A stretch of DNA of 64,000 nt from Macrotis lagotis (Eukaryota; Chordata; Mammalia; Peramelemorphia; Peramelidae), in the NCBI RefSeq assembly GCF_037893015.1, contig NC_133666.1:467381642-467445641 (forward strand). Direction: 5' to 3'. The position numbers and the translations under genes are program-made. The notes under the pieces were generated by a model. That model worked only from the letters and a program-made list of their open reading frames with translations, made no database searches and had not been told where the DNA came from. Numbering within the stretch: the first letter of the stretch is position 1; each line of letters opens with the position of its first letter. This document shows positions 11,801 through 24,059 of the stretch, in pieces.

Positions 11801-12049
11801 ACACACCCTATGAAATGCTGAGCCTGAACACTGTTCACTTTGTTTCTGAGGAAAAATGTGACTCAGTCCTAAAGGTTTGTCATTTGGGATGGCACATAAA
11901 TTGGTCCCTTTGTAACTTAAGGCAGATAGACTGTATTAAAATTACCTCAGAGAGGATAGGTCACTAAGCCAGGAAGTTTTGGTAAATCTTAAAGTGATCT
12001 TCCCCCCAGATCTCCCTCTAGGTCAGGAATTTGGAAAGAGAAGGCAAGG

Positions 12050-12190
12050 GGGCTGCTAGGTTGCCCAGTGGGTAGAGCTCCAGCCCTGGAGTCAGGAGGA
12101 CCTGAGTTCAAGTATGGCTTCAGACACTTAAAATTGTCTAGCTGTGTAACTTTGAGCAAGCCACTTAACCCATTGCCTTGAATAAAAAAA
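12050..12190 (+). mobile_element. Marsupial tRNA-derived SINE
   Basis: Complete but diverged copy flanked on both sides by AGAGAAGGCAAGGGG. Confidence 0.88.
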
Positions 12191-13540
12191 AGAGAAGGCA
12201 AGGGGCCACTTCCTGCCACCCAGCACACTGGCACCTGAGGTTACCTGGTACCTAAAGCATGTGGACCACCTGGGAGAACCTGAGCTTGAGACAGGGACCA
12301 GTTTGCTTAATTCATTTTCTGAGTATAGGGGACAGAGTGGGTTTGGAGTTGGGAGATTATGGGTCTCCAGTCAGTGACAGAAACAATTTGAGGGAAGGTG
12401 CTAGTTACCACTCAGTTGTCTGTGGGAGAAGACTCTCAGGAGAATGAGCATCACTCTTGTTCTGGCTTGTCAGAAGCAGTGGACCTGGAAGGATTCCTTT
12501 GGACAAATCAAAATCAAAGTAAAGGTAAAATAAATGCCAATTCAGTAGTCCTGGTAAGCACTTTGTGTTTTTTATGCTTTATGTTTTAAATGTCAGCCCC
12601 CTGAGCAAGTATAACAAGTAATTTTAAATTATTGCTATTGCTTGCCTAAGTCATGTCAATGCATGCTTGTGAGTCTTCAGGGTTTAGCATTTCTTTTATG
12701 TAGAGGAAATAAATAATTGTCCTATTTCTTTCATTATGCATTGAATGCCTTTCAATTTCCCTAAGCCCCAGTTTCCCACTAATGAGACCAGATATGAGCC
12801 ACACCTTAGCTTTAAATAATTTTCTTCAAGGCTAGAGAGTTAGAATGGGGGGGGGGGCCTGACCCCCTCAACAGGGGCCAGACTCCCCCTCACAGTTTGA
12901 ATTACCTAGAAAGGGAAAGGAAATCCTCACTCCCATCCCCTGCAATCGTTCTTACTATTACATTAATATAACCTGATTACCACCTGAGAGGTTCTTGGAG
13001 GAAGACCTAATACCTAATTGACTGAAAGAATGCTGAGACAATACTGCATATCTATAGTAGGGGAAGAGTTAATGTCAGAACTTCTGACAGTCACATGTAG
13101 TAAGAGAGAAGACAGAAAATAAGACTTTGGAATCTGCAAAACATGTAGGTACAGCCAGCTCAGCTCCTAAACTGTGCCTCAATTCCAGTTTGTCTCCTTA
13201 GAGACTTAGAAGAGAAAATTTCTCTTTTGGTGATATTGGAACCACTGTCTTGGCTTGAGATGAGATCTTATCTCACTCCCAGCAAAAAAGTCTATTTATT
13301 TGGTGCATTTTCTGGTATATTTTAATCTGTAGAACAACAATTTCTATTTACTGTTTTGCTTAAATAAATGGTTTACTTACCATTCAAAGGGCTAAGCTGC
13401 TAAGTGTAAACTAAGGGGTGTCATACTTCCCTAAGAGCAACCAGAGAAGTGGTTTTTCTTCTTAACCTATTGTATCATTTCTATCCTTTAGAGAGAAATG
13501 GGCCAGATTCCAGAGATATCAATTTCTCCAAGATACAAAC
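12191..13540. other. Intergenic DNA, nothing recognised
   Basis: No coding frame, RNA gene or confident repeat. A run of ten G and a C-rich stretch at 12,847-12,890 is the only local oddity. Confidence 0.5.
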
Positions 13541-13554
13541 TTCATTTACACATT

Positions 13555-13830
13555 TAGAATATATGTGTATATATACATGTGTGGATACATATTACATATG
13601 TATCTATACATATCATATACATTAGATAAGTTATATGAGTATTTATGTGCATGTACATGATATGTTTATGTATATTTATTTACATATTGGATAGGAACCT
13701 TTACATCTAGATAAGTCATAGGGATATGTGGATATAGACTATTATTCCTATGTGTGTATCTATGCACACATTCATATGACTTATCTAGATGTATATTTAT
13801 ATATATATATATATGTATGTGTATATATGA
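13555..13830. repeat. AT/GT-rich microsatellite-like tract
   Basis: About 270 bp of imperfect TATA, TGTG and ACAT runs, with a pure (TA)n stretch around 13,799-13,814. Confidence 0.8.
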
Positions 13831-14159
13831 AATACTTTGTGAACAATTGAAAATCAGGACTTAGAAGGAGGAGATGAGGACTGAAATCACCAAGAGAGAA
13901 TAGAGAAAAGATCTGAGACATAGCCTTGGGATACACACATGAATAGTGGGGTAAGCACATGAATGATGAACTTGGGTTCATCATCTGGAATCATCCTGAC
14001 AAGAAGATAATAAAAGAGCTGTCAAGAAAACCCAGGGTAGAGAGATTATCCAGAAGGAGGAAAGGCTCAATAATGTAAAAATGCAGCAGATGAGAAGGAA
14101 TGAGAACTGAGGAAAAGGTCTTGAATTAACAATAAAGAGATTGTTGGTAAACTTAGAGA

Positions 14160-14330
14160 GAAATGTCATAGACTTAAAACCAGAATGAACCTCAGAAGAC
14201 ATGTGGTCCAACTCCCTAATTTTACACTAATTTTACAGATGGAAAACGAAGGTTAAGTGACTTGTCTGTGGTCATATAATATTAAGCATCAGGGATATGG
14301 TTTGGATTCTCATTTAAGTGACAAGCACAG
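14160..14330 (+). mobile_element. Old SINE of the TTTACAGATGGAAAACGAAGG type
   Basis: Contains CATAGACTTAAAACCAGAATG, a TTTTACAGATG block and TTAAGTGACTTGTCTGTGGTC, typical of ancient mammalian tRNA-derived SINEs. Strongly diverged. Confidence 0.55.
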
Positions 14331-14834
14331 AAACCAGATTGCAAGAGGTGACTAGGAGATAGGAAAATGGAGGCAACTACTATAGATAGCTTTTTTTCTT
14401 AGAGTTTGACCTTGAAAGGAACCATAGTTTGTAAAGATGATAGGATCAAGTAAATGTTTTTAAGGGAATATATATAAAATATAAAATAAAAAAGATGAAA
14501 TGTCATCTGATACATATACTATTGTTGCTAATATAACTAACATTACCTATTAGATATAGGTATATATAAAACTAGTAACTAGTATCACTATAACTAATAA
14601 AATAAAACAAATATTATTGAAATATATTTTTATATCCCCAATTTATCATAGTTCTAGGCACATAGTATTCAATAATTATTCATTGATTTATTGAAAATTC
14701 AGTTCTTTACCTCAAGGAGCTTATAATCTAATTAGGAAACCAAAACAGATTGGCATTAAGAAATGGTTGGATAAAAAAAAAAGAAACAGTTAGGAAAGAT
14801 AGGAATATCCTGTTCTTCAGATCAATAGACTCAA

Positions 14835-15015
14835 GAAAGGCAATATGTTGTAATGGATAGAAGAGTAACCCTGGTGTCAGAAAGTCTTCATGCCAGTACT
14901 GCCTCATTTACAAGTTAGATCTTTCTGTGCCTCAATTTTACTCATTTGTAAAATGAAGAGATTTTACTAAATGGTCTTTACAATCCCTTTGAGCTCTTAA
15001 TCAAAGATTCTGTAA
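14835..15015 (+). mobile_element. Old SINE with tRNA-like head and GTAAAATGAAGAGATT tail
   Basis: A TAATGGATAGAAGAGTAACC head is followed by CTGTGCCTCAATTTTACTCA, TTTGTAAAATGAAGAG and CCTTTGAGCTCTTAATC. Similar order at 24,060-24,290. Confidence 0.55.
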
Positions 15016-15994
15016 ATTCAATTTTAGATGTCCTCCCAGAAGTAGGGACACTTTTCTGGAGAACTTTTCCCTAAGCCACCTAGCCGCCCCATAATGCCTT
15101 CTTTAGCTGCCTTTATAGTCAGTAGAACAAATTATTCGCATCTGCCCATTACCCAGAGAAAATTTTTATGTGCTTGAGGTAGATAGATTTGAGACCAGTT
15201 GGTTACTTGGGAGTGTTAATGTGTAATAAAGGAGTTGGATCCTTTTAAAGGAATTTTGCCCTTAACCTACAATATCTTGAAGCACTTTTCTTCACTATTA
15301 GAATTCATCTTCTACCCTTTCCATTAGTAACAACGAATGCTTTCCTGTAATAGATAGATGGGGACTGAGTATAAATAATCAACTCATCCCACCCCAATTT
15401 ATTTAAAGTAAATTAGAAAATGCTGTGTTCTGATGCCTTAATCCAGTGAGAATGTCTAAATTAATCAATCATGGGTTTTTGACAGTATAATTATTGTCTG
15501 GATCAATTGAAGGGAGAATTTTCAGATTGAGAAATTTGATAATGCCCTGCAGATTGTCTCCAAAATATTAAACCAATTCAGGCCCAAGAAAGATTTAGGC
15601 AATTGAAGAGAAGGAACTCCCTGGTGGTGGGGAGGATGTTGGGAGTTTGTTCCAGGTCTCAGGCTCCTTCCCCTTCCTTGGCCAAAGAAAGAGCTTCCTT
15701 GTGTTCCAATATTCTCATCCACATCCTAGCAGGGTCTCCACAGATTAGATGAAAAGAGTGACTCTGTCAGGAGTCAAGGACAGATTGGATGTATATATAG
15801 GAGTCCAGTAGAAAAGCTCCTACAATATCTAAGGGGAATCTTGAGGACTACAGCAAATGGACTTCCAGGAGATATAATCCCTTTGCCACATGGACTTTTT
15901 AAGTTCATTTTTCCTTGGTCTCTGTAAGTAAGTACTGTAGGGAGACAGATTTTGAGAGAGAATGTTGGTACCAACTGTACAATCATGTAAATAA

Positions 15995-16225
15995 TAAATT
16001 GTTCAGTTGTATCTGGCTCTTAATGACCTAGTTTGGGATTTTCTTGGTAAAAGTACTGGAGTGATTTGCCATTTCCTTCTGAAGTTCATTTTACAGATGA
16101 GGAGACTGAGACAAAGAGGGTTAAATAGTTGTCCAGGGTTACCCTGCTAGGAACTGAGTCAGATTTATATTCAAGTCTTCCTGACTCCAGGTCAGGTGTT
16201 CTATCACACCATCTAGTTGTCCCAA
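15995..16225 (-). mobile_element. RTE-tailed SINE
   Basis: Read on the plus strand, TTGTTCAGTTGTATCTGGCTC is the RTE-like end, then GATTTGCCATTTCCTTCTGA and TTTTACAGATGAGGAGACTG, closing with an antisense tRNA-like head that ends ATCTAGTTGTCCC. The element therefore lies on the minus strand. Confidence 0.7.
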
Positions 16226-16354
16226 ATAGTAAATACATAATACATTTTACCAAAGCTAATCTGATTGATTAATTGATAATCTATAATTATGGCAAAGAGC
16301 ATGGCAAAGAAGGGTTTGTGATATATATAGCATTATTTTAAAAACAAACAAACA

Positions 16355-16498
16355 GGGGTGGCTAGGTGGGGCAGTGGAAAGAGTCCTAGAGTCAGGAATA
16401 CCTGAGTTCGGATTTGACCTCAGACACTTAATAATTACCTAGCTGTGTGGCCTAGGACAAGCTACTTAACCACATTTGCCTTGCAAAGAAACCTAACC
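16355..16498 (+). mobile_element. Marsupial tRNA-derived SINE
   Basis: GGGGTGGCTAGGTGGGGCAG start, a small deletion before the A-box end, the CTAGCTGTGTGGCCTAGGAC block and a C-run where the tail should be. Confidence 0.88.
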
Positions 16499-17139
16499 CC
16501 CCCCCCCCCAAATATTCCATAACCCTTCAGAGGTAATTCTGTAGACCTTAGAAAATACAATAGCCATGTTCTGGGGAACAAGGCTTGTTAAAGTGTGTTA
16601 GCATAGCCGCCTCAGACCACTGTACTACACAAAGAAACCTAATAAAAACCCTGTTTCTGGCGGTGGGGGGAGGGAAGCAAGATTGGGGGGAAATTGTAAA
16701 ACTCAATATCTTTAATAAAAAATTTTTTTTTAAAAAACCCTGTTTCTCTTAAAAGGTCCAGTGAAAACTGTGTCCACCAGAGGCTAAAACCCCTTTCTGG
16801 TTAGCTGCCCCTAAACACCTCAATGATTCTACCACTTAGATCCTACATTTGCTATTGCCCTAGAAAAAAAAAAAAAAAAGAAGAGGAACTGTTCTCTGTA
16901 TAGATATTATATGCAGGGAGGTGAGGGTGACTGTCAGTGTCACTAGTTGGGACAATAATTATCCTATTTTGGATAGTTTGACAAAAAAGTATTTTTACTT
17001 TTGCTAATGAAAATTTACGTTTAAGATGCAGACATATTTTACTTTGAAACCTCATAATAGTTGTCTTTTGGAGAAAGTGATGTAAGGGGAGAGATAACTA
17101 TTGGAGCGGGATTAATCTATAAGATAGGTGGGTCAAACT

Positions 17140-17975
17140 GTGTGAGAGAGAAGGGAAGAGGGAGAGGAGTCCTGTAAGACTTAAAAAATCAAGGAAGTCA
17201 GTGGGAGTGAGGTGGTAAGGAGGACTGGAGGGGGGGAGGCGATAGCGATGAAAGAGATAAGGAGGGAGAAGAGAAAGAAACTGGGAGGGTGGGCCATTTG
17301 CATTCGGAGTGATGCATGTGCTCTAGAATTGGGGACAGAGGGAGAGGACAGGGGTTGTAGGAAGAAAAAAGGAGCAAGAAAGGACTGGGCGGGGGGGGGG
17401 AGTGAGGGGAGAAACTCAAAAGAGGAGGTAAGAGGACAGGTGGAGAGGAAGGAGGGAAGGAAGGAAAGAGCAAGAGGAGGCCTGCAGGAGGGGTGGAACC
17501 GATTGGGGAGATGGTGGAGAAGCAAGGAGAGGAAAAGAAAAGGGGGTTCAGGAAGGGGTGCAAGAGGTCTGAGGGGGGCAGAAGCCAGAGAGGGGAAGAG
17601 AGGAGGGACAGGAGTCAGAGAGAAGGGGGACAAAGTCAGAGAGAAGGGGGGCACAAACTAGAGAGAAGGGGAGCAGGAGCCAGAGACTAGGGGGGATGAG
17701 CCAGAGAGAAGGGGGACAGAGTCAGAGAGAAGGGGGCAGGAGCCAGAGACTAGGGGGGATGAGCCAGAGAGAAGGGGGACAGAGTCAGAGAGAAGGGGGC
17801 AGGAGCCAGAGACTAGGGGGATGAGCCAGAGAGAGGGGGACAGAGTCAGAGAGAAGGGCCAGGACAGGGGGATCAGAGAGTCAGAGAGAAAGGGGAGCAG
17901 GAGCCAGAGACTAGACTAGGGGGATGAGCCAGAGAGAAGGGGGACAGAGTCAGAGAGAAGGGGGCAGGAGCCAGG
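17140..17975 (+). repeat. Purine-rich tract with minisatellite, immediately upstream of the TWSG1 CpG island
   Basis: The plus strand is overwhelmingly A/G for about 830 bp. From about 17,590 it is organised into repeats of roughly 62 bp made of shorter units such as GAGCCAGAGAGAAGGGGG and GAGTCAGAGAGAAGGGGG, about four to five larger copies with length variation. The long open frames read across it are compositional. Functions such as triplex or quadruplex formation are only possible inferences. Confidence 0.85.
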
Positions 17976-18860
17976 GAGAGGAGGGGCCGCGGAGGGAGCG
18001 GGGCCTTGGGGGTGGGGAGGCTGCGCGGAGGCGCGGAGCAGCAGGAGCAGGGCCCTGTCTCTTTAAGGTGCCCGAGGCGGGGCGGCGGGCTCCGAGCCTC
18101 GCGGGTGGGAGGGGGCGCTGGGGGGGGGGCGGCGCCCGCGAGAACCCGGGGGCGGCGGCTGGGCCGGGGCTTCCGCGCGCTGCTCCCCCAAGGCCAAGTT
18201 CCCGCCGGCCCGGCTCCGCGTGGGGACCAGGACGGAGGGCGGCCCGGCCGCGCCGCGCCTCACGGTGAGGGGAGCTGGGGGGCGGCCGAGCGCGGGGCTC
18301 GGGGAAGAGCCCGGCCCAGGCCGGGGCGGGCCTCCCCGGGAGGGAGCGGGCTGGCGGCCTGGGCCCGGCCCGGCCCCGAGGCTGGGCTCCCGGAGGTGTC
18401 TGAGCGGCCCCGGGGGGGGGGGGGGGGGGGCCTCCGGCCCGTCCTGCTGGCATCCTTTTGAGGCTTTCATCCTTTCTGGAGGGCATCCTTGCCCTCTGCC
18501 CTCACCCGCCTAGCTGCGAGCCCGCCCGCAGGCCCCCTCCTCCATCCTTTCCCCCTTCCCCTCCTCCATCCTTTCCCCCTCCCCTCCTGCTGTCCTCTTT
18601 CTTCACCCCCTTCCCTTCCTCGCCTCCCCTCCCCTCCCCCTTCCCCCTTCCTTTCCCCAAAGAGCTGAAAGGACTGAAGCCCGGGCCCGGCCCTTTGAGG
18701 CTGCTTGTTGACCGGGTGGCCCGCCCCGAGTCCTCTTGGCCTTCCGCCTCGGCCCCCCCCCCCCCCCCCCCCGTCCCTGCCCGCCCCTGCCCCGACCCTC
18801 GCCCCTGGGGCTGCGCTTCCCCCTCGGCGCCTCCACCAGAATTCGCCGTACCCCAGCTTT
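17975..18860. promoter_or_regulatory. TWSG1: CpG island; presumed TWSG1 promoter region
   Basis: An abrupt switch from purine-rich DNA to GC-rich DNA with many CpGs, including runs like CCGCGTGGGG, GCCCGGCCGC and CGCGCCTCAC. It ends in C-rich pyrimidine DNA. No TATA box stands out, usual for a housekeeping-type island. It lies about 1.8-2.7 kb upstream of the ATG exon, as expected for a TWSG1-type gene with a non-coding first exon. Start sites cannot be placed from sequence alone. Confidence 0.8.
18050..18264 (+). other. TWSG1: Putative non-coding exon 1 of TWSG1
   Basis: Chosen for a strong donor, CACG|GTGAGG, at 18,264/18,265 inside the CpG island and upstream of the exon 2 acceptor. The left edge is arbitrary because transcription starts cannot be read here. 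Another GT in the island could be used instead. Confidence 0.45.
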
Positions 18861-20704
18861 GCGTGGACTAAAGGGCTTGTGAAGGACTCCCGAAGTGCCC
18901 GGTATATAGTCGGGGCTTAGTTCTGCTATTAGTGACATTTCCTTTGCGGACGGAAAGCTAGTCCAAAGTCTTGATTTAGAAGCATTTGGATGTGATGAAT
19001 GAAAGGTTTGGGGGGAGAGATGTTGGGTATTAGGAAATAAACATTTAAGGGAAGCAGAATAGGATTTTTCAAAAAATGTGTCTCTAATTTTGTGTTGCTC
19101 TTCACTAGCTTGAAATTTTTTCCTTTCCTTAGAGAATAGATTCTTTAACGAGCTAAATTTATTCAAGCTTTAACAGATATTCTTTAATTTGTAGTGTCAA
19201 TAAGATGAAAAACCACTGGGGGGAAAAACAGATTTTTTAAATGGCTGATTCTGACTCCACAAGTAAATGCCAGTGGCTCCAGAAATTATCCCATTTGGTC
19301 AGAGTAGTTTAACAAGTTACAAAGTTGGGTGACTAACGTCCTTTGGGGAATGTCTTGTGGTTCTAGTAATAATCAACAGGGCTTTCTCTTTCTAAATTTT
19401 GAGTCATACTTGACACCATTAATGTAAGAGCCTTTGTTTCTCACTGCTGTTGGTTTACAAAATGTTCATGCTTAGAATAAGATAGTAAATGTCATTACAG
19501 AACTTTGAAATTTGTTCTTTGAAACTTGAAATATAACAACTTAGAATGTTTTTAATGTACCACATATGTACATATGTACATATGCACACATACACACATA
19601 CGTATTTATTTCAATAAATTCAAGAAGTTGCATTTCCTGTTTTTACATCTAATAATTGTATTTGTGGACTTGGTGGGATTTCAGCTTTTTTTTCTGATTA
19701 TTTATAGTATTAATCTTATTGTGACTTTAAAGAATTTATTATGGTGCCTCATCTATAATGAATTCCTGCAATTAGTATTTTGAACTCTCCCCACCCCCCA
19801 CCCTATTATTCATTTAAGCATGTGTAAGTAATTATAGGTTACCGAAAGAGAGAACTTGGGAGAGCTAGCCCTTTTAAAGGACTATATATATATATGTATT
19901 ATACACACACACACACACACACACATTACTTCATTTGGTACTCACAGTATCCTAGACAGTTCCACATTTTAGAGATGAGAAAAATTGAAGCACATTAATG
20001 TTAAATGTAAATTCTTTTTGTCATGTTGATTTATTCAGGCCCATTTTATAAGAGGATATGAAATGATTATAAATCAGCTAAAGTATGCCCTACACACATC
20101 ACAACCCAGTTATGCCTTAGTTGATCAGCTTCCAGTATTGCTGTAGTGGAAAAATTCATCATCCTGCAGCCAACATAGTGATGAGCCTCTCCAAATTTAG
20201 TTAGGCTGATCCTCAAATGGTAACCTATTTCACAGGCTTCCTACTCAAAGCCTTCCATGGATTAGGACCTCTCAAAAGCTTGGACTATGCTGGCTTATGA
20301 AAAACGTAGCTCTGAGGACTAGCCTAGATAAATTTGAACAAGTTCATTATCCTCAGATTGGCTAAAGAATGGTATATTTTTCAGGCACAGTTACTGAAGT
20401 TGGAAGAGCTGACCCAAATAAGCTTTACCGGTTTGATATACTCTAGGTTACTTAGGTTGGGGTACTGAAGAACTTTACCAACTTCCATGGTCAGTTTTGT
20501 TTTTGTGCTTCTGTGGATTTTGTTTTTGTGTTTTTGTAGATTTTGTTTTTCTTGTATTAGAATACAAAACATTTATTTTCTGAACTTTTAATCAACTTTC
20601 ATTGAAAATTATATTCAATGGAATAATTTTAAAGTATTTAAAATTAGGAAATTAATTTTCTCCAATACATGATTGTTCTATTGAAGTGAAATCTTTTATT
20701 TCAG
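18265..20704 (+). other. TWSG1: TWSG1 intron 1 (inferred)
   Basis: From the inferred donor to the TTATTTCAG acceptor. It includes the end of the CpG island, AT-rich unique DNA, an alternating TA/AC tract at 19,882-19,924, and no SINE. The lack of insertions next to the promoter contrasts with intron 2. Confidence 0.5.
19882..19924. repeat. (TA)n/(CA)n microsatellite
   Basis: TATATATATATG followed, after a short spacer, by about ten CA units. Confidence 0.85.
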
Positions 20705-20863
20705 AGCTTCGTGGGGATTACCCCTTGTCTGCTTTGAGGAAACATGAAGTCACAGTATCTCCTGCCTACTGTAGCCATACTGATGTTCTTAACATGGATC
20801 CCTCTCTCACTGAGTTGTAACAAAGCTCTCTGTGCTAGTGATGTGAGCAAATGTCTCATTCAG
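20705..20863 (+). CDS. TWSG1: TWSG1 exon 2: 5' UTR end, start codon and first 40 codons
   Basis: TWSG1 encodes a secreted cysteine-rich protein that binds BMPs and chordin and tunes BMP signalling outside the cell. The acceptor TTATTTCAG precedes 20,705. The ATG is at 20,744, chosen because it opens a typical signal peptide: about 24 residues with a hydrophobic core ([15 protein letters not shown]). The mature start [16 protein letters not shown] is the hallmark of the family's N-terminal cysteine-rich domain. The coding part is 120 nt, exactly 40 codons, so the intron is phase 0, and the donor is CAG|GTATGA. The reading joins without shift to 60,277. Residues near the N-terminus differ more from eutherian TWSG1 than those after the signal peptide, as usual for secreted proteins. 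Confidence 0.95.
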
Positions 20864-21644
20864 GTATGATTGAAAATTATTTGGAATAAATAAGACTGAT
20901 TTTTGGATATAGGAAAACTCGCTATTCTCCTTTGTTATGATAGTATTATGGTGCTTGTTTTATTTTTTCTCATTTGCCTCAATGATGTTCCACTGTGGAA
21001 GGTTTTAAAAGATTTTGAAATAGGAATTGATTTCCTTTTAGGCCCTCTCTGTGATTAGAATACCTATTTCTGGTCATATTTTATTACCTGTGATATTTAT
21101 GTCTCAGTTTGAGGAGGCACAAACACCTCTTCAAAAAACAGAATCTTTTACAAAGCCTCACATCATAATAATTCAATCCAACCCACACTTATTATGTTCC
21201 AACTGTTTTCAAGGAACCATACTAAACTGTTGTTAGATGAGAAATGACATTGATTTTTATTTTCAATGAGTTTACATTTGTCATGGAATATTTAACATGT
21301 TCACAAGTAAGGATAACTCAAAATGGGGTTAGATAGCAATAAAGGAAAACTGTGTGGACAGAATGACTTAGGAAAATTTGAGTGCATAGAACTTGGAAAA
21401 TGCTTCATGGAGAAGCTAAGTCTTGAGATGAGCCTTTAACTAATGCAAGGAGCTTTTAATAAAATGCCTGCTAGGTGTAAGGCACAGTTCTAATTGCTGG
21501 GTATACAAAGACAAATTGAAAAAAATTATGCCAGATCTCAAGGAGCTTTCATTCTAGTAAAATAGTGTCTATGCCTGTGAAGATGAAGAGAACATTAAAC
21601 TACAGGCATAAGAGAAGGGCTTTCCATAATGGGTTTTGAGGGAA

Positions 21645-21845
21645 GGGCAGTTAGGTAGCAAAGTAGATAAAGTGCTAGATTTGGAGTCAGTAAAATCCAT
21701 CTGGGCAAAGTCACTTCACCCTGTTTGCCTCAGTTTTCTCATCTGTAAAATGAACTGGAGAAGGGAATGACAAACCACTCCTATCTTTGCAAGAAAAGAC
21801 CAAATGGGATCATCAAATAAGACGTGACTGAAGAACAACAAACGA
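21645..21845 (+). mobile_element. RTE-tailed SINE
   Basis: A diverged tRNA-like head (GGCAGTTAGGTAGCAAAGTAG) is followed by TCATCTGTAAAATGAACTGG and GACGTGACTGAAGAACAACA, the RTE-type 3' end also seen reversed at 15,995-16,225. Confidence 0.75.
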
Positions 21846-21980
21846 AGGGGAGGAAGAAATATTTAAGATAGTTTATTAGGAAATGGAAAGTTATGTTTGG
21901 GGCTGAGTTTCTGTGAAATAACATTACGATACATTATTTCAGTATTACAAAACATAAGATTGAATTAAGAATCTGGATGG

Positions 21981-22127
21981 GGGGCAGCTAGGTGGCGAAG
22001 TGGATAGAGCACTGGCCCTGGAGTCAATCTTACCTGAGTTCAAATCCGGCCTCAAACACTTAATAATTACCTAGCTATGTGGCCTTGGGCAAGCCACTTA
22101 ATCCCATTGCCTTGCAAAAAAAAAAAA
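21981..22127 (+). mobile_element. Marsupial tRNA-derived SINE
   Basis: Near-complete copy with A tail, flanked by AGAATCTGGATGGG on both sides. Confidence 0.92.
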
Positions 22128-22141
22128 GAATCTGGATGGGC

Positions 22142-23200
22142 AGGTCAGAGGGGTTTCTACTTTAATTAAACTACTAATGACTTAACTGACTAGGAAATGG
22201 AAAAATGTTAGTAGATCTTTTCAGTTAAGAAAGGTGTAGGGAATTTGTGACTAGACCCCCACTACATTGTTTCTTTAAAGTTTTAAACTCTCATCCTCAT
22301 TTTATTATATTATTTCAGAAAGATTACCAAATAAAATTATCTTATTTAGCATTAGTCTTCCAATTTATCAGTTAAGCCCTTCAGTTAAGTTCTTTCCTCA
22401 TTTCTTTTCTTTTTTTTTTATTTTTTCCTCATTTTCTAAAGAATTTTTAAAAAAAAATTTATTTTTGTTTGAACTTTCATTTAGATTTAGGCACTGTAGA
22501 GAATTCTCATATTGAAACTCTTTGGATAAAGATGGTAATTACTCTATTAATTACAGTCTTGTAAAGTTGACTGGTGGCTGTGCAAGGCTAAATTACTATC
22601 CCAAGTTCATACTGTTCAGAACTATTATTATAAGAGACAGATTTTCTTGACTCCAAGGTAGACTAAACTGCTTTTTGTCTATAATTCATCAGGTTCTAAT
22701 TTCCTATCAACTTTAATTTTTAAAATGACATTTATGTTCCCATTGCTATTGTAATTTTGATAATTATATCTGAGGTGGAACAAAGACAGAAGCCTAACCA
22801 TTCGGGTGTATTATTGAGAGCTTTTATATGCTTAACAGTTATGGGACTGTATAGATTATTCTTTTTCTTTTCCACTAATTATATTTTGTTTAGCCTAATT
22901 ATTTGGTTTTAAAATAATCTGAATTGTTGGCAAATTTTTTTTTAGTTTAGTGACAAATTTTAATTTTGATTTTGACATCAAACATGGGTACTCTGCCTAA
23001 TTACAGTAACAATTTAATATTTTTGGAAAATAAGTTACTTTACATTAATGCATTTTCCAGGTAACCATGATTTATTCCTTTTAAATGCTAATTTTTTAAG
23101 CATTTCCTTGCTTTTTTAAGAGTATGCAATTTGTATATCATTAGTATGGAAATCTATAGGTACAATCCCTCTATAATTTAATAATGAGGATAATAATAGA
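22142..23200. other. Intronic AT-rich DNA, no feature recognised
   Basis: No confident repeat or coding frame, only poly-T and poly-A runs. Possibly very old repeats beyond recognition. Confidence 0.45.
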
Positions 23201-23273
23201 ACCTGCTTACATAGTTGTTGTGAGGATCAAATAACTATGTGTGTGTGTGACTATGAATATATCCACATACACT

Positions 23274-23279
<6 letters not shown>

Positions 23280-23304
<25 letters not shown>

Positions 23305-23448
23305 GCATTTTATATATAACATTGTATTACCTTAGATAATGAATATTAGATATTATATATGTTAGATATAACATAATAGTCTTATATTTATGTAATGTGT
23401 AACCTATAACATTGTGTTATATAATTGTTACATATAAAACACATATAT

Positions 23449-23499
<51 letters not shown>

Positions 23500-23500
23500 T
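23280..23500. repeat. (TA)n/(CA)n microsatellite cluster
   Basis: Two pure (TA)n runs (about 23,285-23,304 and 23,453-23,480) bracket AT-rich sequence. The second passes into CACACACACA. Confidence 0.9.
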
Positions 23501-23695
23501 ATATTATCTCATTTGATTCTTACAACAGTAAGGAGGTGTTATTATTACCTCCATTTTACAGACAGGGAACCTGAGGCTGAAGGAGAGTAAGTGACTTGCC
23601 CAGGATCACAAAGCTAATGTGTTTGAGACAAGATTTGAAGTCAGTTCTTCCTGAGTCCAAATGCAGAGCTCTATTCACTGAGCCACTGCTTCTTT
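23495..23695 (-). mobile_element. Older tRNA-headed SINE with CTCATTTGATTCTTACAACA tail
   Basis: On the plus strand: TATTATCTCATTTGATTC, CCATTTTACAGACAGGGAAC, AAGTGACTTGCCCAGGATCA, then an antisense tRNA-like head ending GAGCCACTGCTTC. Same family as 52,915-53,158. Confidence 0.7.
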
Positions 23696-24059
23696 TTCTC
23701 AATTGAGATGGAGAGTATGAAAGTATATGGAATGAATTCAAGAAGATGAAAATGAATTTTATAACTTTATACCTTGATCTTTATAGTATGCCTTCTTTAT
23801 TTTGCAAAAATTATCTGAATATTAAACTTACCCATAATTAAATGAAAGTACAAAGATATTAAGGAAAAAAGCTATGTTTTAGTCTATTCATGTTCTCCCC
23901 ATTATTAAAGTATAAAATATTTTACTTTATTTGAATTTTTTTTCTTGCTTTGGGAGTGTATTAAGGAAGGTTCTTTTTGAATGTTTATATTTGAATATTT
24001 ACTGTTTACCTTAAATCTCTTTGAAGCGATGTAATACTAAGGGACTCCCTAGAACTGTA

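Noticed and set aside
17590..17975. CRISPR-like array
   Set aside because: Repeats are contiguous, purine-only and without unique spacers, in a vertebrate genome; it is a minisatellite.
17181..18871. Several open frames over 100 codons on both strands across the purine tract and CpG island
   Set aside because: Compositional: proline/serine/glycine/arginine-rich translations of purine- or GC-rich DNA, overlapping in many frames, with no domain or start context.
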